NCBI GenBank assembly: GCA_026645745.1
Contig: JAPKMU010000003.1
Coordinates: forward strand, 1 to 44,515
Length of the DNA: 44,515 nt
Source: Anaerolineae bacterium
GTDB taxonomy: Bacteria > Chloroflexota > Anaerolineae > Aggregatilineales > Phototrophicaceae
Direction of reading: 5' to 3'
Under the pieces are notes generated by a model that made no database searches, had not been told where the DNA came from, and worked only from the letters and a program-made list of their open reading frames with translations. Of this stretch, positions 42,095 through 44,515 are shown one piece after another. The first letter of the stretch is position 1, and every line of letters begins with the position of its first letter. A program made the translations under genes and the position numbers.

Positions 42095-42973
42095 TTGATT
42101 CGACGCCTTTTCCTACTTTCGCTGCTGCTCACAGCGCAGCCTGCTGCCCAAGCGCAAGAATCCCCCTGTTTGATCATCCGAAGCGCGGTTACGTCATTGG
42201 AAGAAGGCGAGTCCATGGGCTACGTGATCGCGCTTTCGCAAGCACCTGCCCCCGGTGAGATCATCACGATCAATGCGCAGACGAACAGCGACGTGATTAC
42301 GATTGAGCCGCCCGCCCGCGAGATCACGCTCGACACATGGGAAAATGGGCGCGTGTTTAGCGTCACCGCTGCCGAAAATCGCATCGACGAAGAAGCCGAA
42401 CAGCAGATTGTCCGCGTGACTCATATTGCGACCAGCGATCTACCCGGCTCGGTGTTCGATGGAATCACGGACTGCACGGCGCTGCAAATCGGGATTATCG
42501 ACGATGACGGCGCGATTCCGTCCACCCCTACGCCAACCCGTCCCCCGATGACATGGACACCCACGCCGGATTTATTACCACCGATGCCTGATCTCCCAAT
42601 TGCGCCGACGCTCCAACCCGGTGACGTGGGGATCACGTTCGATCCGCCGCTGATCGTAGTGCGCGAAGGAGATGCGCCCGCGTTCGTAAGCGTCAACACG
42701 AACACGCCGCCGAATCTCCGCGAGTCGATCACGATCTTTCCGCTGTATGATCCGCTGCAAATCGTGATCTCGCCGCCCACCCGTGATGTGGTGTTCAGTG
42801 CATGGCAGGACTCCCGCGTGTTTGAAATACGGGTGATTGACGATACGATCATGGAAGCGGATCAAGTGCTGCCTGTTCGCTTGTACGTCACCAGCACCGA
42901 TCCTTACTCTCCGTACTTCAATTTGACCGCCGCGCCCACGCTGCTCGTGCAAGTCTTGGATAATGATCGCTGA
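42095..42973 (+). CDS. Secreted protein with two Calx-beta-like domains
   Basis: 292 residues. A signal peptide (MIRRLFLLSLLLTAQPAAQA) precedes two beta-sandwich repeats of Calx-beta type, about 24-140 and 185-292. Both have the pattern EEG/REGD, ITINAQTNSDVITIEPP or ITIFPLYDPLQIVISPP, and end with IIDDDG or LDNDR, the usual acidic calcium loops. A Pro/Thr linker (STPTPTRPPMTWTPTPD) joins them. The start is a TTG at 42095 with TTGGAGATATT 8 nt upstream; upstream TTG codons at 42077 and 42080 overlap that ribosome site. Likely extracellular with calcium-stabilised folds; role unknown. Confidence 0.75.
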   Translation: MIRRLFLLSLLLTAQPAAQAQESPCLIIRSAVTSLEEGESMGYVIALSQAPAPGEIITINAQTNSDVITIEPPAREITLDTWENGRVFSVTAAENRIDEEAEQQIVRVTHIATSDLPGSVFDGITDCTALQIGIIDDDGAIPSTPTPTRPPMTWTPTPDLLPPMPDLPIAPTLQPGDVGITFDPPLIVVREGDAPAFVSVNTNTPPNLRESITIFPLYDPLQIVISPPTRDVVFSAWQDSRVFEIRVIDDTIMEADQVLPVRLYVTSTDPYSPYFNLTAAPTLLVQVLDNDR

Positions 42974-43023
42974 ATACGCAACCAAAATCGTTTTTTTGCG
43001 TATTTATTCACAGGTCGAACGGG

Positions 43024-43029
43024 TATAAT
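43024..43029 (+). promoter_or_regulatory. -10 element of the Ser/Thr kinase gene
   Basis: TATAAT lies 38 bp upstream of the kinase start within the 94-bp gap after the Calx-beta gene. The best -35-like sequence (TTGCGT, 42996-43001) is 22 bp away, too far for a standard promoter, so the match is partial. Confidence 0.4.
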
Positions 43030-43067
43030 TCTCATGATGGATTAAGCAAGTCAGCAGGAGCATGCGT

Positions 43068-44515
43068 ATGCCGCTTACTGAAGGGCAGAATGTCGGACCC
43101 TATCGGATCGTCGCCCAGCTTGGATTTGGCGGCATGGCGACCGTCTACAAAGCATATCATGCCCGGCTTGATCGTTATGTCGCCATCAAAGTTTTGCACG
43201 CGGCGTTCCAAGAAGATGCAACTTTCTTGGCGCGTTTCCAACGCGAGGCGCAGATCGTCGCGCGTCTAGAACACCCGCATATCGTACAGGTGTACGACTT
43301 CGCAGAACACGAGAATCAGCCCTACTTGGTGATGAAGTATGTCGAAGGACGCACGCTCAAGGGGCTGCTCACGCATAACCCACCGTCATTGAGTGAAACC
43401 CTTCGCATCATGACGCACATCGCGGACGCGCTCGATTACGCGCACCGCGCCGGGGTGCTGCACCGCGACATCAAGCCGAGCAACATCATTTTGGCGACTG
43501 ACGGCACACCGTATATCACCGACTTTGGTTTAGCGCGCATGGCGCAGATCAACGAAAGCACCCTCAGCGCCGATGTGCTGCTCGGCACGCCGCATTATAT
43601 TTCACCTGAACAAGCGATGGGCAGTCGTGAACTCACATCTGCGACCGACTTGTATTCGCTCGGCGTGGTGATGTACGAGTTGTTTACCGGGCGCGTGCCG
43701 TACACCAGCGATACCCCGTTCGCGGTCATCCACAGCCATATTTACAGCGCGCTTCCCAAACCAAGCGCGATCAACCCGGAAATTCCACCGCAGCTTGAAG
43801 CCGTCTTGAATAAGGCGCTTGCCAAAAATCCAGCGGATCGCTACCCAACCGCGCGCGATATGATGAATGCCGTCAAAGAAGCGATCACCGCCAGCGGCAT
43901 GAATCAGCTTGATCCTAAGCGCGTTGAACATGCGCAGTCGCTCACAGGCGAAATCCCATCAACCAACACTGCTGAACCCGTCGGCGGCACACAAGCGCGC
44001 CTTGATCGGCTGTCGCAGCCCGCTTCACCGGTTAACACGGTCGATCCTGATGATACTGCCCCGCCGATCCCACTTGCAAGCGCCAAGCAGCCTGCCGTGA
44101 GTCCGTTAGACAACACGCCAAGCGCGCGTTTTCCGCTCCCCAAGAGCGCGGAGAGCGTCGGGCAGACTCCGCCGCCCGCACGCACACCGAGCGGTGCGCC
44201 GATCACGCCGGGAGGATTGGCAGGGAGCATCGGCGGGCTCGTCGGCAGCGCCGCGCGTTTAGGTATCGAATCGGCGGCGCGCGCACTCAGCGAAGCCAAC
44301 GTCAACATTCAAGCCGAAATTGAGAAGAATTCTAAGCGCCCGCGCCCGATTCCCGGCGCGAAAGTCATGCACCGCAGCGACGACGGCGCGCAGATTTCCA
44401 AACTGCCGAACGGCGGTGTGCATGTTCGCACCAAGCACGGCGTGGAGCTGCGCTTTGATCAGAGTGACACGATCAACGCGCCTTGGTGGGGCAAGATCAA
44501 AGATGGTCAATGGGA
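43068..44515 (+). CDS. Serine/threonine protein kinase (partial, C-terminus outside)
   Basis: 482 codons run to the window edge without a stop. The kinase domain (about 12-270) is complete: Gly-rich loop LGFGGMATVY at 18-27, Lys41 in VAIKVL, LHRDIKPSNI with Asp134, and DFGLA with Asp152, and an APE-like SPEQAM. A Pro/Ser/Thr linker follows (about 290-400), then a Gly-Ala helix-like stretch (GGLAGSIGGLVGSAARLG) and KVMHRSDDGAQISKLPNGG, perhaps the start of another domain. It is a PknB/Hanks-type kinase. The second ATG at 43068 was chosen because GGAG lies 7 nt upstream; an in-frame ATG at 43062 is too close. No membrane segment appears in the visible part. Confidence 0.92.
   Translation, partial: MPLTEGQNVGPYRIVAQLGFGGMATVYKAYHARLDRYVAIKVLHAAFQEDATFLARFQREAQIVARLEHPHIVQVYDFAEHENQPYLVMKYVEGRTLKGLLTHNPPSLSETLRIMTHIADALDYAHRAGVLHRDIKPSNIILATDGTPYITDFGLARMAQINESTLSADVLLGTPHYISPEQAMGSRELTSATDLYSLGVVMYELFTGRVPYTSDTPFAVIHSHIYSALPKPSAINPEIPPQLEAVLNKALAKNPADRYPTARDMMNAVKEAITASGMNQLDPKRVEHAQSLTGEIPSTNTAEPVGGTQARLDRLSQPASPVNTVDPDDTAPPIPLASAKQPAVSPLDNTPSARFPLPKSAESVGQTPPPARTPSGAPITPGGLAGSIGGLVGSAARLGIESAARALSEANVNIQAEIEKNSKRPRPIPGAKVMHRSDDGAQISKLPNGGVHVRTKHGVELRFDQSDTINAPWWGKIKDGQW

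Noticed and set aside
1-44515. tRNA or rRNA genes
   Set aside because: No cloverleaf-like or rRNA-like sequence was noticed in the gaps; a tRNAscan-SE run would settle this.

Overview
The window looks like chromosomal DNA of a Chloroflexota bacterium, most likely Anaerolineae-like. This is an inference from gene style, not from a marker gene. The clues are moderately GC-rich coding with Shine-Dalgarno starts and frequent GTG/TTG starts, abundant secreted or lipid-anchored proteins with Thr/Pro-rich linkers, a Chloroflexota-type C-terminal domain in one lipoprotein, a STYK kinase with a long linker, and many C/G-rich intergenic palindromes (CCCTCTCC...GGAGAGGG). No rRNA, tRNA or CRISPR array was seen.

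Layout. 1-165 is the N-terminal part of a Uma2-family nuclease gene. 186-5110 (minus) holds three tandem TolB-like membrane-anchored propeller proteins followed by asparagine synthetase AsnB. 5410-7480 (minus) holds a TIR-domain protein and a lipoprotein. 7669-13880 (plus) is a sugar-uptake locus: LacI regulator, GH13 alpha-glucosidase, solute-binding protein and two MalF/MalG-type permeases, with two LacI-type operators and a perfect stem-loop after the binding-protein gene; the ATPase is not here. 14087-16878 (minus) is HypF plus a NifX-like protein with a His-rich insert. 16994-17392 is a DUF302 protein.

17373-22703 is a lasso-peptide cluster. The minus arm carries a 44-residue precursor and an HPr-kinase-like protein; the plus arm carries a PqqD-like RRE protein, an asparagine-synthase-like cyclase, a PRMT-like methyltransferase and the B2 leader peptidase. 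The precursor ends in Ser, the residue that related kinases phosphorylate in paeninodin-type clusters, and it carries one Arg near its C-terminus, which makes the methyltransferase notable. I predict a lasso peptide that is both phosphorylated and methylated.

22806-28466 encodes two large secreted proteins: a beta-helix/Calx-beta/LRR/dockerin protein and a PPC-domain protein. Each gene is followed by a palindromic intergenic element flanked by a direct duplication (25 and 15 bp) that includes the end of the upstream gene. 28610-34760 (minus) holds a hybrid-type histidine kinase, a PIN-TRAM membrane protein, AsnS and an HDAC-family deacetylase. 34830-38207 holds small zinc-ribbon and membrane proteins. 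38348-40957 is radA interrupted by a 409-residue LAGLIDADG intein in its Walker A motif. The window closes with small envelope proteins and a truncated Ser/Thr kinase gene.

Most start sites were moved from the longest open frame to the start supported by a Shine-Dalgarno sequence, an ATGA/TGATG overlap or paralogue alignment; these choices are stated in each entry.
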